From: Paracholeplasma manati
GTDB taxonomy: Bacteria > Bacillota_I > Bacilli_A > Acholeplasmatales > UBA5453
DNA: 64,000 nucleotides
Assembly (NCBI RefSeq): GCF_025742995.1
Contig: NZ_JAOVQM010000002.1
Span: 248,001 to 312,000, forward strand
Direction: 5' to 3'
The translations under genes and the position numbers were made by a program. The stretch's first letter is position 1. Each line of letters starts with the position of its first letter. The notes below the pieces were generated by a model, which worked only from the letters and a program-made list of their open reading frames with translations, was not told the origin of the DNA and searched no databases. Positions 32,737-41,653 of this stretch are shown here, piece by piece.

Positions 32737-35328
32737 TTGAAAAAAATATATACGATTGTATTACTAATATCCGCTTTTTGGGTATTAACGGCTTGTCAAT
32801 CTAGCGTAGGCAAATCCATCGACATTGCGGTGATTGCTGACGAGCATATTGAATTGATGATCTATGAGGACGAAGCGTTTGATCAGGTAATCAATGATCA
32901 TACACTACACTTCCTAACGTCCGAAGACGAAAAAACCGATGAGACAACAACCATTTACTTTCAATTGATCTTTGAAGAAGGGTATGAACTCGATCAAATT
33001 GTTCAGGACGATACGCTATTAACCATCGTGACCTTAGATTCTGATTTGGGTCATTATGCAATCACAGTACCGGTTAAAAGCAGTCAAATCACTGTTACCA
33101 GCAAACTATCAGAAACCACCGAATTGGATAATGCATTTGAAGGCACATTTATTTTGGATGATCATGTTTCAGTGATTATTTATGAAACACAAACCAGCAC
33201 AGAAGGTGAAGAAAGCCTAATCGGGGTTGCGAAAGATGGTACCACGGGTGAAATCCTCATCGATGGTGAAGGGCAAATCAACTTCAAAGTGGTATTAGAC
33301 GAAGGATATGTGATCAAAGCCATCACCATCACACCAACCAATTATAAAAATTTAAAACTACCGACAGAACTCGGTGAAAACACCTATCGAATCACGAAAA
33401 TTACCAGTGATATCACCATATCTATTACAACAAAATCCATCAACTCGACGTACAATGATTCTGAACCAACCTCGATTTATTTCAGCGAATCTAACATCAC
33501 CGTTGACAATGATAATGGATTCGTTTCTATAGAGGGTAATGTCGTTACCATTACCAGTGGTGGGTCTTATTATGTTGAAGGAGTATCATCTGAAGGTTCT
33601 TTGATAATCAATGCGACTGATGAAGTATTCGATTTGGTTTTTGGGCATTTATCACTATCATCATCATTAAATGCACCCATTCAAATACTATCCGCAGATA
33701 AAGTGAATATCCGTATTCCTACAGGGATACAAGTCTTATTGAATGATTTAAGACCAATCCAAGTGAGTGAATCTGACGACACACCCAATGCTGCTTTATA
33801 TGCCAATGAAGATTTAAATTTATCAGGTTCAGGTGAACTCGTTATCCAAGCAACCTACAATAATGGCATTGGTACCAAAGACGATTTAATCATTGATGGG
33901 TTATCAATCACGGTAGTTTCTGCCAACCACGCCATTAAAGGTTCAGATTCAATCACCATCACTAGTGGTACATTTGTCCTCACGGCTCAAGGTGGAGATG
34001 GGTTAAAAACATCGAATTCAGACGTGTCTAGCAAAGGCAATCAACGAGGAACGATTACCATTTCAGGGGGCACATTTGTTATAAATGCAGCCACAGATGG
34101 TATCGATGCAGCGTATGATGTGGTGATTGAAAACAATCCTACAATTCATATCTACACCTCAACCACTTACGCATCCAATGTAAGCACGCCCGTTGAAAAT
34201 ACCAATGATATCTTATATATCAGAGTACCGTCTAATTTGTATAATGCCAACTATCGTTACGCGGTTTATCAAGAAGATGCAGCATCGAGTATTGGCACGT
34301 GGGTCAATGCATCTTTAATCGGTCAAGTAAACATATCAGGACGATTCTATTATTTGTATGAAGTCAGCTTAGATGCATCCCTTGATTATTTTACGATTTA
34401 TCGATTCAATATATCTGCCAGCAATTCGACGACCACGTTTGTGTCCAAGTCCGAAAAAGCAAAATGGAATGACAATTATAATATGACGACACTTTCGATT
34501 TCCGGTACATCCATCACTTATAGTTTTGGCCTATACGCAACATCAGGTTTAGAATATTCCGCTAAAGGCATTAAAGCAGACAATGAAATTCGCATTGCTG
34601 GTGGGGTTATTCACATTCAATCCTATGATGACGCCATTCACGCAAATAACGATGTTTTATTAGAAAATGGGGTAAACGGTACAGGCAATGTAACCATTCA
34701 AGGCGGGACCATTGTAATTACCACCAAAGATGATGGCATTCATGCGGATCAATCGGTGCTCATCGCTGGTGGTGCGATTGAAATCGTCACCTCGTATGAA
34801 GGTATCGAAGGCAATGTCGTTAAAATTACCGATGGTATCATTAAATTGTTTTCTACCGATGATGGAATCAACGCGACATCAGGTAGTCTTTCTCCAAAAG
34901 TAGAAGTTACCGGTGGTTATCTTGAAATTTCGGTCGGTACTGGGGACACAGACGCGATTGATTCAAATGGTAGTTATGTTCAAACCGGTGGATTTGTGGT
35001 TTCCATGAGTGCACTTTCTGGTGGTATGGGTGGTGCATTGGATACCGATGGTTCAGTCAGTATTTCAGGCGGTACATTTATTGGTATTGGTTCAAGTGAA
35101 CATGTCCCAAGTTCAACTGGTAATAACCGTTCTACAGGGTCCATGACCGTCAGTATCACACCTGGTACATATGTGGTTAAGGATAACAATGGACAAATCA
35201 TTTTAACATTTACGACCTCAACATATACGTATAACAGATTGTTCATCACATCTGATCAGTTGAAACAAGGCACGAGCTATACATTGTATCGTGGAGAAAC
35301 CAGTGTAAAAACATGGACTCTATCTTAA
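32737..35328 (+). CDS. Cthe_2159-like carbohydrate-binding lipoprotein
   Basis: About 863 residues. Begins at TTG 32737 after GGAGTGAT, giving a lipoprotein signal with lipobox LTAC. After a linker region (to about 250), two blocks of right-handed beta-helix repeats follow: ISGGTFVINAATDGIDAAYD, IQGGTIVITTKDDGIHADQS, IAGGAIEIVTSYEGIEG and so on. These match the DUF4353/Cthe_2159 family, whose founding member binds polygalacturonate with calcium. The Asp-Asp-Gly-Ile turns are probable Ca sites. It is surface-exposed and likely binds pectin or another polysaccharide. Transcribed alone. Confidence 0.85.
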   Translation: MKKIYTIVLLISAFWVLTACQSSVGKSIDIAVIADEHIELMIYEDEAFDQVINDHTLHFLTSEDEKTDETTTIYFQLIFEEGYELDQIVQDDTLLTIVTLDSDLGHYAITVPVKSSQITVTSKLSETTELDNAFEGTFILDDHVSVIIYETQTSTEGEESLIGVAKDGTTGEILIDGEGQINFKVVLDEGYVIKAITITPTNYKNLKLPTELGENTYRITKITSDITISITTKSINSTYNDSEPTSIYFSESNITVDNDNGFVSIEGNVVTITSGGSYYVEGVSSEGSLIINATDEVFDLVFGHLSLSSSLNAPIQILSADKVNIRIPTGIQVLLNDLRPIQVSESDDTPNAALYANEDLNLSGSGELVIQATYNNGIGTKDDLIIDGLSITVVSANHAIKGSDSITITSGTFVLTAQGGDGLKTSNSDVSSKGNQRGTITISGGTFVINAATDGIDAAYDVVIENNPTIHIYTSTTYASNVSTPVENTNDILYIRVPSNLYNANYRYAVYQEDAASSIGTWVNASLIGQVNISGRFYYLYEVSLDASLDYFTIYRFNISASNSTTTFVSKSEKAKWNDNYNMTTLSISGTSITYSFGLYATSGLEYSAKGIKADNEIRIAGGVIHIQSYDDAIHANNDVLLENGVNGTGNVTIQGGTIVITTKDDGIHADQSVLIAGGAIEIVTSYEGIEGNVVKITDGIIKLFSTDDGINATSGSLSPKVEVTGGYLEISVGTGDTDAIDSNGSYVQTGGFVVSMSALSGGMGGALDTDGSVSISGGTFIGIGSSEHVPSSTGNNRSTGSMTVSITPGTYVVKDNNGQIILTFTTSTYTYNRLFITSDQLKQGTSYTLYRGETSVKTWTLS

Positions 35329-35334
35329 AAAAAT

Positions 35335-35356
35335 AACACTCTATCCAAGAGTGTTA
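35335..35356. terminator. Bidirectional terminator between lipoprotein and esterase genes
   Basis: AACACTCT/AGAGTGTT stem with A- and T-tracts on either side. The stop of the convergent esterase gene lies within it. Confidence 0.85.
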
Positions 35357-36090
35357 TTTTCATCAAATAGCCATGGCAATGCTTTTTGGATGCCACGATC
35401 CCAGTAGTCCCAATTGTGTTCACCATCATCAAAAATGAAGGTGTGAGGGACTTGTTTTTCCTTTAAAAACTGTTCAAATGAACGATTGTCTTCGATTAAG
35501 AAATCTTTATCACCACAGGTGAGTAATAGTTCTGGCATTCGGTTGGACTTTAGGTTCTTTTCTACCAAATGTCTTAAATCGTTTTTACCCGTTGTTTTTT
35601 TGCCAAACATCAAATCAAATTGAGGTAAACGGTGTGCCATCCAAGGGATCGCACGAATGAAATCTGGGTTCATGACACCAGATAAACTAACCGCTTTAAC
35701 AAACTTTTTAGGGTTGCTTAAAGCGAACTTCAATGCGCCGTAACCACCCATCGATAAACCTAAGATATAGGCTTCCTTTTGAACAGGGAAGAGGTTTTCG
35801 ATAAAAGGGACCAATTCTTTGGTGAAGTAGGTATAATACTGTAACCCCACCACATGGTCTGTATAATACGCATTGAACCCAGAAGGCATGATCACACAGA
35901 CACGGCGATTGCGTAAGTAACGCTCAATCGCGGTGAGTCTGGTCCAGTCTTGGTGGTCGCCATTATAGCCATGTAGTACATAAAACGGACGTAATTGTTC
36001 ATTCTTTTTTAAGTCATCTGGTACTAAGACCGTTAGAGATGTATTCATTTCTAATGCTTGTGAGAAAAACGATAATTGAATTTTTGACAT
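35341..36090 (-). CDS. Esterase D/EstA-like alpha/beta hydrolase
   Basis: 249 residues. Serine esterase of the tributyrin-esterase EstA/esterase D group. The fold markers are YVLHGYNGDHQDW, nucleophile elbow GLSMGGYGALK (Ser in G-x-S-x-G), acid in CGDKDFLIEDN, and histidine in DDGEHNWDYWD. No signal peptide, so it is cytoplasmic. It likely hydrolyses short-chain acyl esters or S-formylglutathione-like thioesters. It is third in an operon with a membrane protein and a Gfo/Idh oxidoreductase (2-base gap to the upstream gene). Confidence 0.9.
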   Translation of the reverse strand: MSKIQLSFFSQALEMNTSLTVLVPDDLKKNEQLRPFYVLHGYNGDHQDWTRLTAIERYLRNRRVCVIMPSGFNAYYTDHVVGLQYYTYFTKELVPFIENLFPVQKEAYILGLSMGGYGALKFALSNPKKFVKAVSLSGVMNPDFIRAIPWMAHRLPQFDLMFGKKTTGKNDLRHLVEKNLKSNRMPELLLTCGDKDFLIEDNRSFEQFLKEKQVPHTFIFDDGEHNWDYWDRGIQKALPWLFDENNTLG

Positions 36091-36092
36091 GA

Positions 36093-36590
36093 TTATGTCT
36101 CCTTGATTGGAATGATTTTAATGTTTTCTTCCCCACCATAATAACCGTGGGTGATGATGAGTGAATCGTTGGTAATTTCATAACTACAATACGCATCCTC
36201 GCCCGTATCACATGAGAACACTTCATGGTAGAACAACCCTTGGCGTAGATAAAAGCGATCCACCCCAGCGAAGATGAACTGGCGTGATTCAACCACAATC
36301 CCTGCATCGGGAAGTACGGTTTTATTGGGTGATTCAAATAAAACCACAATGAAGAATACATAGGCTGCGATGAGTGTGAATAAAGTCATCAATATTTTGA
36401 TCAACCATTGTCCGGATAATACCACAATAAAGTAGATGATTGCGCCACCAAGCGGGATCAAATATACGTAGCTGTTGAACTGTGATAAACTGTCTAGTAA
36501 GGTGAGTATACCCAAACGATTAAGGCTAAATGATATCAGACCCATGAGTATCAGAAAACCCGCTATAATGATCCAATGTTTGGTCTTCAT
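36093..36590 (-). CDS. Membrane protein of unknown function
   Basis: 165 residues. Three hydrophobic segments lie in the first 90 residues, followed by an extracytoplasmic-type domain of about 75 residues with two Cys (FSCDTGEDAYCSYEI) that could form a disulfide. It forms an ATGA overlap with the upstream oxidoreductase gene and lies two bases from the esterase gene, so it belongs to that operon. No family recognised. Confidence 0.68.
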   Translation of the reverse strand: MKTKHWIIIAGFLILMGLISFSLNRLGILTLLDSLSQFNSYVYLIPLGGAIIYFIVVLSGQWLIKILMTLFTLIAAYVFFIVVLFESPNKTVLPDAGIVVESRQFIFAGVDRFYLRQGLFYHEVFSCDTGEDAYCSYEITNDSLIITHGYYGGEENIKIIPIKET

Positions 36591-37564
36591 AGGGTATCCT
36601 CATTGGGATAAATGACACCGATGTGTTGTCTGATTTCATCCATTTGAGCTAGAATCTCTAAGGTGTTTTCAACATTCATCCATGGGGTTCGATACGATTG
36701 ATTTTCAACCGCTTCAATGAACCCTAGGATTTCAAATTCATAACCATTGACCTTATGTGGTAAATCGATGTGTTCGATGACTTGATGATTTAAATCATAG
36801 ATAAAGGCTTCATGGGCACCCCAAAAGAAAGGTACTTTAATCGATCCTTTGGACCCATAAATCCAAGCGTCTTTACCGCCTTCTTCAATCACGGACGCGT
36901 GTAAATGAGCTACTTGATGGGGGTAATGGTAAGTTAAATCCACTGTACCATCCACACCTGTGTGGGTGAGTTTCGCTTTCGCATCGATTTTATCTGGTTT
37001 ACCCAGCACCAAATTGGCATAGGTGATCGGATAAATACCGACATCCAATAAAGCACCACCACCTAAGGCAGGGTTCATCAACCTGGCTTCATCGGCTGGA
37101 TTACCACCAAAAGCGAAATCCACCTTCATCGAAACCACATCGCCAATCACGCCAGACTGAATGCGTTTAAGCACGGTTTGAGTGAGTGGTAAAAACCGTG
37201 TCCACATCGCTTCCATGACAAACACCCCTTGGGCTTTAGCCAGTTCAAAAATGTGTCTGGCTTGTTTCGCATTGAGGGTAAAAGCTTTTTCACACAAAAT
37301 GTGCTTTTTGTGTTTTAAGATAGCCAGCATTTGTTCATAATGTAACCCATGCGGGGTTGCGACATAAATCGCATCCACCAATGGGTCTTGATATAACGAT
37401 TCGTAATCCCCATAAGCAGAGACAAAACCATACATTTGTTGATATTCACGTGCTTTTTCTAGTTTACGGCTGGCGACTGCTTGAAGCGGTATACCACTGC
37501 CTTGACATGCCTTGGAAAATGCATGGGCAATCGCACCGGCACCGATTAATCCGAAACGTAACAT
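36587..37564 (-). CDS. Gfo/Idh/MocA-family NAD(P)-dependent oxidoreductase
   Basis: About 325 residues. The Rossmann domain (1-120) starts LRFGLIGAGAIAHAF, followed by AIYVATPHGLHYEQ and HILCEKAFTLNAKQA (the EKP-type motif reads EKA). The C-terminal substrate domain includes GGGALLDVGIYPITYA, typical of dimeric dihydrodiol dehydrogenase/glucose-fructose oxidoreductase relatives. Acts on a sugar or cyclitol; the substrate is not clear. The ATG at 37564 follows GAGGTGAT. First gene of a three-gene operon. Confidence 0.9.
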   Translation of the reverse strand: MLRFGLIGAGAIAHAFSKACQGSGIPLQAVASRKLEKAREYQQMYGFVSAYGDYESLYQDPLVDAIYVATPHGLHYEQMLAILKHKKHILCEKAFTLNAKQARHIFELAKAQGVFVMEAMWTRFLPLTQTVLKRIQSGVIGDVVSMKVDFAFGGNPADEARLMNPALGGGALLDVGIYPITYANLVLGKPDKIDAKAKLTHTGVDGTVDLTYHYPHQVAHLHASVIEEGGKDAWIYGSKGSIKVPFFWGAHEAFIYDLNHQVIEHIDLPHKVNGYEFEILGFIEAVENQSYRTPWMNVENTLEILAQMDEIRQHIGVIYPNEDTL

Positions 37565-37733
37565 TCCTATCACCTCATCATATTTATTCTAACATAGATA
37601 GAAAAAAATAAATGGCTTAGTTGAAAAATAGCGAACTCTGTAAAAAATATGCGAAATAATCAAGAAATACATAGTGTTTTATAAAAAATGGCGTTATAAT
37701 ATAGCAAAAGCATCCATTCATAAGGGGGATATT

Positions 37734-37976
37734 ATGAGAGCACTACTTAAATTAATCTTACTCGTCTTACTAGGCCTAACCGGACTATTCTACTTTTTAC
37801 CTTTGATTGAAAACGCCGATTCTTTAGTCGCTGTCGTTCAAGCATTCGAAGCCAATATGGCATGGGTAGAATCCTTATATCTAGAAGTCGCAGCCGTACT
37901 TACATTTGGTAGAGACTTGATGTTACTCATGATTTTTGAAGTCATGTGTATCATCGCTTTAAAGAAAGACAAATAA
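37734..37976 (+). CDS. Small two-helix membrane protein
   Basis: 80 residues with two hydrophobic segments (about 4-24 and 52-75) separated by an acidic loop. AAGGGGGAT precedes the ATG at 37734, and a TATAAT box lies at 37695-37700. A terminator follows immediately. Function unknown. Confidence 0.65.
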   Translation: MRALLKLILLVLLGLTGLFYFLPLIENADSLVAVVQAFEANMAWVESLYLEVAAVLTFGRDLMLLMIFEVMCIIALKKDK

Positions 37977-37980
37977 GATG

Positions 37981-38005
37981 AAACCCGGCAACGGGTTTTA
38001 TTTTT
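37981..38005 (+). terminator. Terminator after small membrane protein gene
   Basis: AAACCCG-GCAA-CGGGTTT followed by TATTTTT. Confidence 0.82.
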
Positions 38006-38018
38006 AAAGGGGGACATC

Positions 38019-38984
38019 ATGAAAAAAGTGATCGGTATCGGTGAGTTATTGATTGATATGATGCCTAATGAAAAAGGCAAACGACTCAAAGACGTCACAG
38101 GGTTTACCAAGAAAGCCGGTGGCGCACCTGCGAATGTGTGTGTGGCTGCAGCCAAATTAGGCACAAGTAGTGTTTTTTTAGGTGCGGTTGGTGATGACGC
38201 GTTTGGTGATTTATTGATCGATGAGTTAAACACTTATGGGGTGAATACTGAGTATATGGAAAGAAGTACAGTCGCCAATACGTGTCTCGCTTTTGTTACC
38301 TTGACACATGAGGGGGAACGGGACTTTATCTTCTACCGAAACCCAAGTGCCGATCAACTGTATCGAGGACTCAAGGACTTATCCATTTTAGATCATCAGA
38401 TCCTACACTTTTGTAGTGTTTCGTTGTTGGGTGACTATCCAATGGTAAACACCCATCAACGCTTGTTAAAACATGCGAAAACACATCAAACCATTGTCAG
38501 TTTTGACCCAAACATCCGTTTAGCATTATCGAGTGACCATGTAACCTATCAACAAACCATAAAAGCTTATTTATCCTATGCAGATATCTTAAAAATCGGT
38601 GTGGATGAGTTAGAATTCATCACAGGAAAACAAGTTTATAAAGACCAAATCCAATGGTTAAGAACCTATCCGTGGCGAATTTTAATCATCACCTTGGGTA
38701 AGGATGGTGTTCATATCTATACCCAAAAAGAAGACGTGATTGTCCCTAGTTACGCTGTAAACGTGGTTGACACCACTGGCGCAGGGGACGCTTGGATTGG
38801 GGCCTTTCTCGCACAATGTGCCAAACACGATGAATTGCCAACAAACATTCTAATACTCTTAGATTACGCCAAGGTTTCTAACGCATTCGCGGCGTTAACC
38901 ACCACCCACATGGGTGCGATGGAAGCCATGCCCAATTTAGTCGAATTAAATGAATTTCTCCATGAAAAAGACCTCAAAAAATGA
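38019..38984 (+). CDS. PfkB-family carbohydrate kinase (fructokinase-like)
   Basis: 321 residues. Ribokinase-fold sugar kinase: GIGELLIDMMP at the start, PfkB signature 1 GGAPANVCVAAAKLG, and signature 2 with the catalytic Asp in DTTGAGDAWIGAF. FDPNIRLALS is typical of fructokinases. Starts after AAAGGGGGACATC. Stands alone; no sugar operon adjoins it. Its last codons form one arm of a terminator shared with the convergent trhO gene. Confidence 0.92.
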   Translation: MKKVIGIGELLIDMMPNEKGKRLKDVTGFTKKAGGAPANVCVAAAKLGTSSVFLGAVGDDAFGDLLIDELNTYGVNTEYMERSTVANTCLAFVTLTHEGERDFIFYRNPSADQLYRGLKDLSILDHQILHFCSVSLLGDYPMVNTHQRLLKHAKTHQTIVSFDPNIRLALSSDHVTYQQTIKAYLSYADILKIGVDELEFITGKQVYKDQIQWLRTYPWRILIITLGKDGVHIYTQKEDVIVPSYAVNVVDTTGAGDAWIGAFLAQCAKHDELPTNILILLDYAKVSNAFAALTTTHMGAMEAMPNLVELNEFLHEKDLKK

Positions 38985-38990
38985 GGTCTT
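38968..38990. terminator. Bidirectional terminator built from both gene ends
   Basis: AAGACCTCA/TGAGGTCTT, a 9-bp stem with a poly-A loop. The left arm is the end of the kinase gene, the stop lies in the hairpin, and the right arm reaches the end of trhO. T-rich runs lie on both outer sides. Confidence 0.85.
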
Positions 38991-39882
38991 ATTTGTCTTT
39001 ATAACGGTTTCTTGGGTGCACACGACACGCATCAGAACAAGAACCACGGTATTTGATTTCATTTTCAACGGTACATAGGATTTGTTTATTACAATCCGGG
39101 TTGGCACAGTTGATATACCTTTCACAAGGTTCCCCAGTGAAATGGTCTTTACCAACAATCCGTGGGTTCACTTGATTGATGGGCACAGCGATTCGGTTGT
39201 CAAACACATAACACTGTCCATCCCAATAAGCCCCTTGAGCAACCGGGTCTTTCCCATAGGTGACGATTCCACCATGGAGTTGACCGACATCGTCAAAGCC
39301 TTCCCGTTTGAGCCATCCTGAGAATTTCTCACAACGGACCCCGCCGGTACAATACGTTAAAATCTTTTTACCCTTAAACTGTGCTTTGTTTTCTCTAATC
39401 CAGTTTGGCAAATCTCTAAATCGCTTGATTTCAGGTTTGATCGCACCTCTAAAATGACCCAAATCGTATTCATAGTCATTTCTCGCATCGATGATGATGG
39501 TGTCAGGGTCTTGGATGCGTTCAAAGAACTCTTTGGGTTCGACATAACGCCCAGTTAATTCTTTTGGGTTCACATCGTCTTCTAAACTGAAATTGACCAA
39601 CTCATTTTTAACACGAACATGCATCTTCTTAAAAGCATGTCCATCGGCTTCATCCATCTTATAGGTGACCCCTTTAAAATACGGGTGTTGTTCCATCCAA
39701 TCGATGTAGATTTGGACTTGTGATACTGTCCCGGATACAGTCCCATTGATGCCTTCTTCAGAGATATAAATACGACCCAACAGGCCAATGCTTTGACAGT
39801 AAGCTAAATGTTCTTCACGCAAGACTTGTGGATCCTCAATTCGAACATAGTGATAGTATAGTAAAACGCGATAATCTTTCAT
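38989..39882 (-). CDS. trhO: tRNA uridine(34) hydroxylase TrhO (rhodanese family)
   Basis: 297 residues. Oxygen-dependent enzyme that makes 5-hydroxyuridine at the tRNA wobble base. It has an N-terminal ferredoxin-like domain ([28 protein letters not shown]), a rhodanese domain with active Cys in [16 protein letters not shown], and a C-terminal Cys-rich region ([15 protein letters not shown]-like spacing and CSDACR) that fits the longer YceA subgroup with a zinc site. Monocistronic. Confidence 0.94.
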   Translation of the reverse strand: MKDYRVLLYYHYVRIEDPQVLREEHLAYCQSIGLLGRIYISEEGINGTVSGTVSQVQIYIDWMEQHPYFKGVTYKMDEADGHAFKKMHVRVKNELVNFSLEDDVNPKELTGRYVEPKEFFERIQDPDTIIIDARNDYEYDLGHFRGAIKPEIKRFRDLPNWIRENKAQFKGKKILTYCTGGVRCEKFSGWLKREGFDDVGQLHGGIVTYGKDPVAQGAYWDGQCYVFDNRIAVPINQVNPRIVGKDHFTGEPCERYINCANPDCNKQILCTVENEIKYRGSCSDACRVHPRNRYKDK

Positions 39883-39964
39883 AAAATCCTCCGATACGAT
39901 AGTTATACTATAAGAAAATATCTATAGATATTCAAACCATATGCACACCCTCAAATAGAAAAAA

Positions 39965-40073
39965 TATAATATAAACACCAATAAAATCCGAACCTCATCC
40001 GTATATTAGATGCTGGTGATTCAAAATCAGCATCTCCCACATAAAAAGCATGGCCATTGTCATGCTTTTTTTC
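39965..40073 (+). ncRNA. Candidate small RNA or leader with two hairpins and a terminator
   Basis: In a 236-base gap, a TATAAT box (39965-39970) is followed by the hairpin AGATGCTG/CAGCATCT (40008-40035) and then a strong terminator AAAAAGCATG/CATGCTTTTTTT (40043-40073). The divergent upstream gene points away, so this terminator ends no annotated gene. It could be a free RNA of about 95 bases or an attenuator for the flavoprotein gene. Confidence 0.4.
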
Positions 40074-40118
40074 AATATTTACGCCAATATACGTTATAAT
40101 GATGTATGGAGTGATTTT

Positions 40119-41321
40119 ATGATCTTAGACTGTATCGTCATTGGGGGAGGACCAGCCGGTTTGATGGCTTGTAACCAACTCGAAGGGCACAAAAACTACA
40201 TCCTATTGGAAAAAAACGATAAAGTCGGTAAAAAATTACTGCTCACCGGTGGAAAACGTTGTAATATCACCAATAACCTACCCGTTCGAGATTTCATCGA
40301 ATCGTTACACATGCCACATAAACGTTTTTTATACCCGGCCTTAACCCAATTTGGACCGAAAGATGTCATTCAGTTTTTTGACCTTCGTGGGTTAGAACTC
40401 GATCTGGAACAAAACTTCAAATATTTTCCCAAAACAGGTAAAAGCCAATCGGTTTTGGATGCGTTACTAAAAGGCATTAAAACCGAACGCATTCACTACA
40501 AAGAACCTGCCAAGAAAATCAGTAAGCAAGGGGATTTGTATTTGGTTGAAACCGATTTGGATACGTATTTAAGTAAAAATGTCATCATCGCAGTAGGATC
40601 TAACGCTTACCCAACCATGGGGTCATCAGGCGACGCTTTGGTGTTTGCGAAATACTTAGATATTCCTTATAAACCCTATACCCCAGCTGAAACCTATCTA
40701 TTTTCAGATAAAGTCAAACAACAAGATTTAGACTTACAAGGTGTCGCACTCACCACAAAAGTCCGAATCAATCAAGATAAAAAGACACACGATGGGGATA
40801 TCCTATTTACCCATTTTGGGGTATCTGGACCCATCATTCTACACATTTCAGAACTCATTTACGACAGACTTTTAAAAGAAAAAGTCACACTTTACATCAC
40901 GCTCACAGAGGTTGAACCGATCCCTGTATTCCATCAAGCTAGAACCACCAAGGATACCATACTAACCACTTTGGAAACCATGACATCGAAACGTTTAGCT
41001 AAGAAAGTACTCGATGTGTCTGGCATTGAGAACAAACGGGTTTCGGATATGAAAAAAACAGAAGTTGAACGTTTAAATCAACTCTTAACCGCTTTTCCAA
41101 TACCCATTGATGGCGTTGAAGTCAAAGAAAAAGCCTTTGTCAACGCAGGTGGGATTGACGTGAAAGCACTGAATCCACAAACCATGGAAACCATTCAATC
41201 ACCGGGGTTATATTTCATTGGTGAGTCTACAGACTTACAAGGACCCATTGGTGGATTTAATATTACCATCGCTTTATCCACAGGCAGATTGGCTGCCAAA
41301 CACATCGTATCGAAGGGGTAA
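40119..41321 (+). CDS. HI0933-family FAD-dependent oxidoreductase (YhiN-like)
   Basis: About 400 residues. The FAD dinucleotide fold is CIVIGGGPAGLMACNQL, followed by LLTGGKRCNITNN, which is characteristic of the HI0933/BaiN-like family, then the central insertion (TEVEPIPVF) and a C-terminal GGFNITIALSTGRLA. The ATG at 40119 is chosen because GGAGTGAT lies upstream and a TATAAT box lies at 40095. Members reduce unknown substrates; BaiN acts in bile-acid metabolism. Followed after three bases by a TfoX-like gene. Confidence 0.9.
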   Translation: MILDCIVIGGGPAGLMACNQLEGHKNYILLEKNDKVGKKLLLTGGKRCNITNNLPVRDFIESLHMPHKRFLYPALTQFGPKDVIQFFDLRGLELDLEQNFKYFPKTGKSQSVLDALLKGIKTERIHYKEPAKKISKQGDLYLVETDLDTYLSKNVIIAVGSNAYPTMGSSGDALVFAKYLDIPYKPYTPAETYLFSDKVKQQDLDLQGVALTTKVRINQDKKTHDGDILFTHFGVSGPIILHISELIYDRLLKEKVTLYITLTEVEPIPVFHQARTTKDTILTTLETMTSKRLAKKVLDVSGIENKRVSDMKKTEVERLNQLLTAFPIPIDGVEVKEKAFVNAGGIDVKALNPQTMETIQSPGLYFIGESTDLQGPIGGFNITIALSTGRLAAKHIVSKG

Positions 41322-41324
41322 ATT

Positions 41325-41645
41325 ATGGCCAGTTCACAAGATTATGTTACCTATGTGGTTGAAAAACTCAGACGTTTTTATGATGTAACCTATCGTAAGA
41401 TGTTCGGTGAGTACATGATTTATATTGACTTAAAACCCATCATTTTGGTCTGTGATGATCAACCGTATCTCAAAATACACGAATCGACCACACCCATTTT
41501 GAAGGATGCGGAAACGGGGTATCCATACAAAGGTGCGAAATTGCATTATTTGCTCGATATCGATGATGATTACATCACCAAACAAGCCATCGATGCGTTG
41601 TTACCCCATGTGGTCATCAAACCCAAAAAGAAGAAATCCATTTAG
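41325..41645 (+). CDS. TfoX N-terminal domain-like protein
   Basis: 106 residues matching the TfoX_N fold: VVEKLRRFYDVTYRKMFGEYMIYIDLKPIILVCDDQPYLKI. Only this domain is present; the TfoX C-terminal helical part is missing, as in many Firmicute proteins of this group. The tail is basic (KPKKKKSI). AAGGGGTAAATT precedes the ATG. Competence control as in Haemophilus should not be assumed. Confidence 0.82.
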   Translation: MASSQDYVTYVVEKLRRFYDVTYRKMFGEYMIYIDLKPIILVCDDQPYLKIHESTTPILKDAETGYPYKGAKLHYLLDIDDDYITKQAIDALLPHVVIKPKKKKSI

Positions 41646-41653
41646 GAGTCCCT

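Noticed and set aside
34000-35050. Repeat-rich DNA in the beta-helix lipoprotein gene as a possible CRISPR or satellite
   Set aside because: The repetition is at protein level (glycine-rich turns); no exact DNA direct repeats with spacers are present.
39902-39931. Palindrome-like stretch TATCTATAGATA upstream of trhO
   Set aside because: Short, A+T-only symmetry with no matching copy elsewhere; not enough to call an operator.
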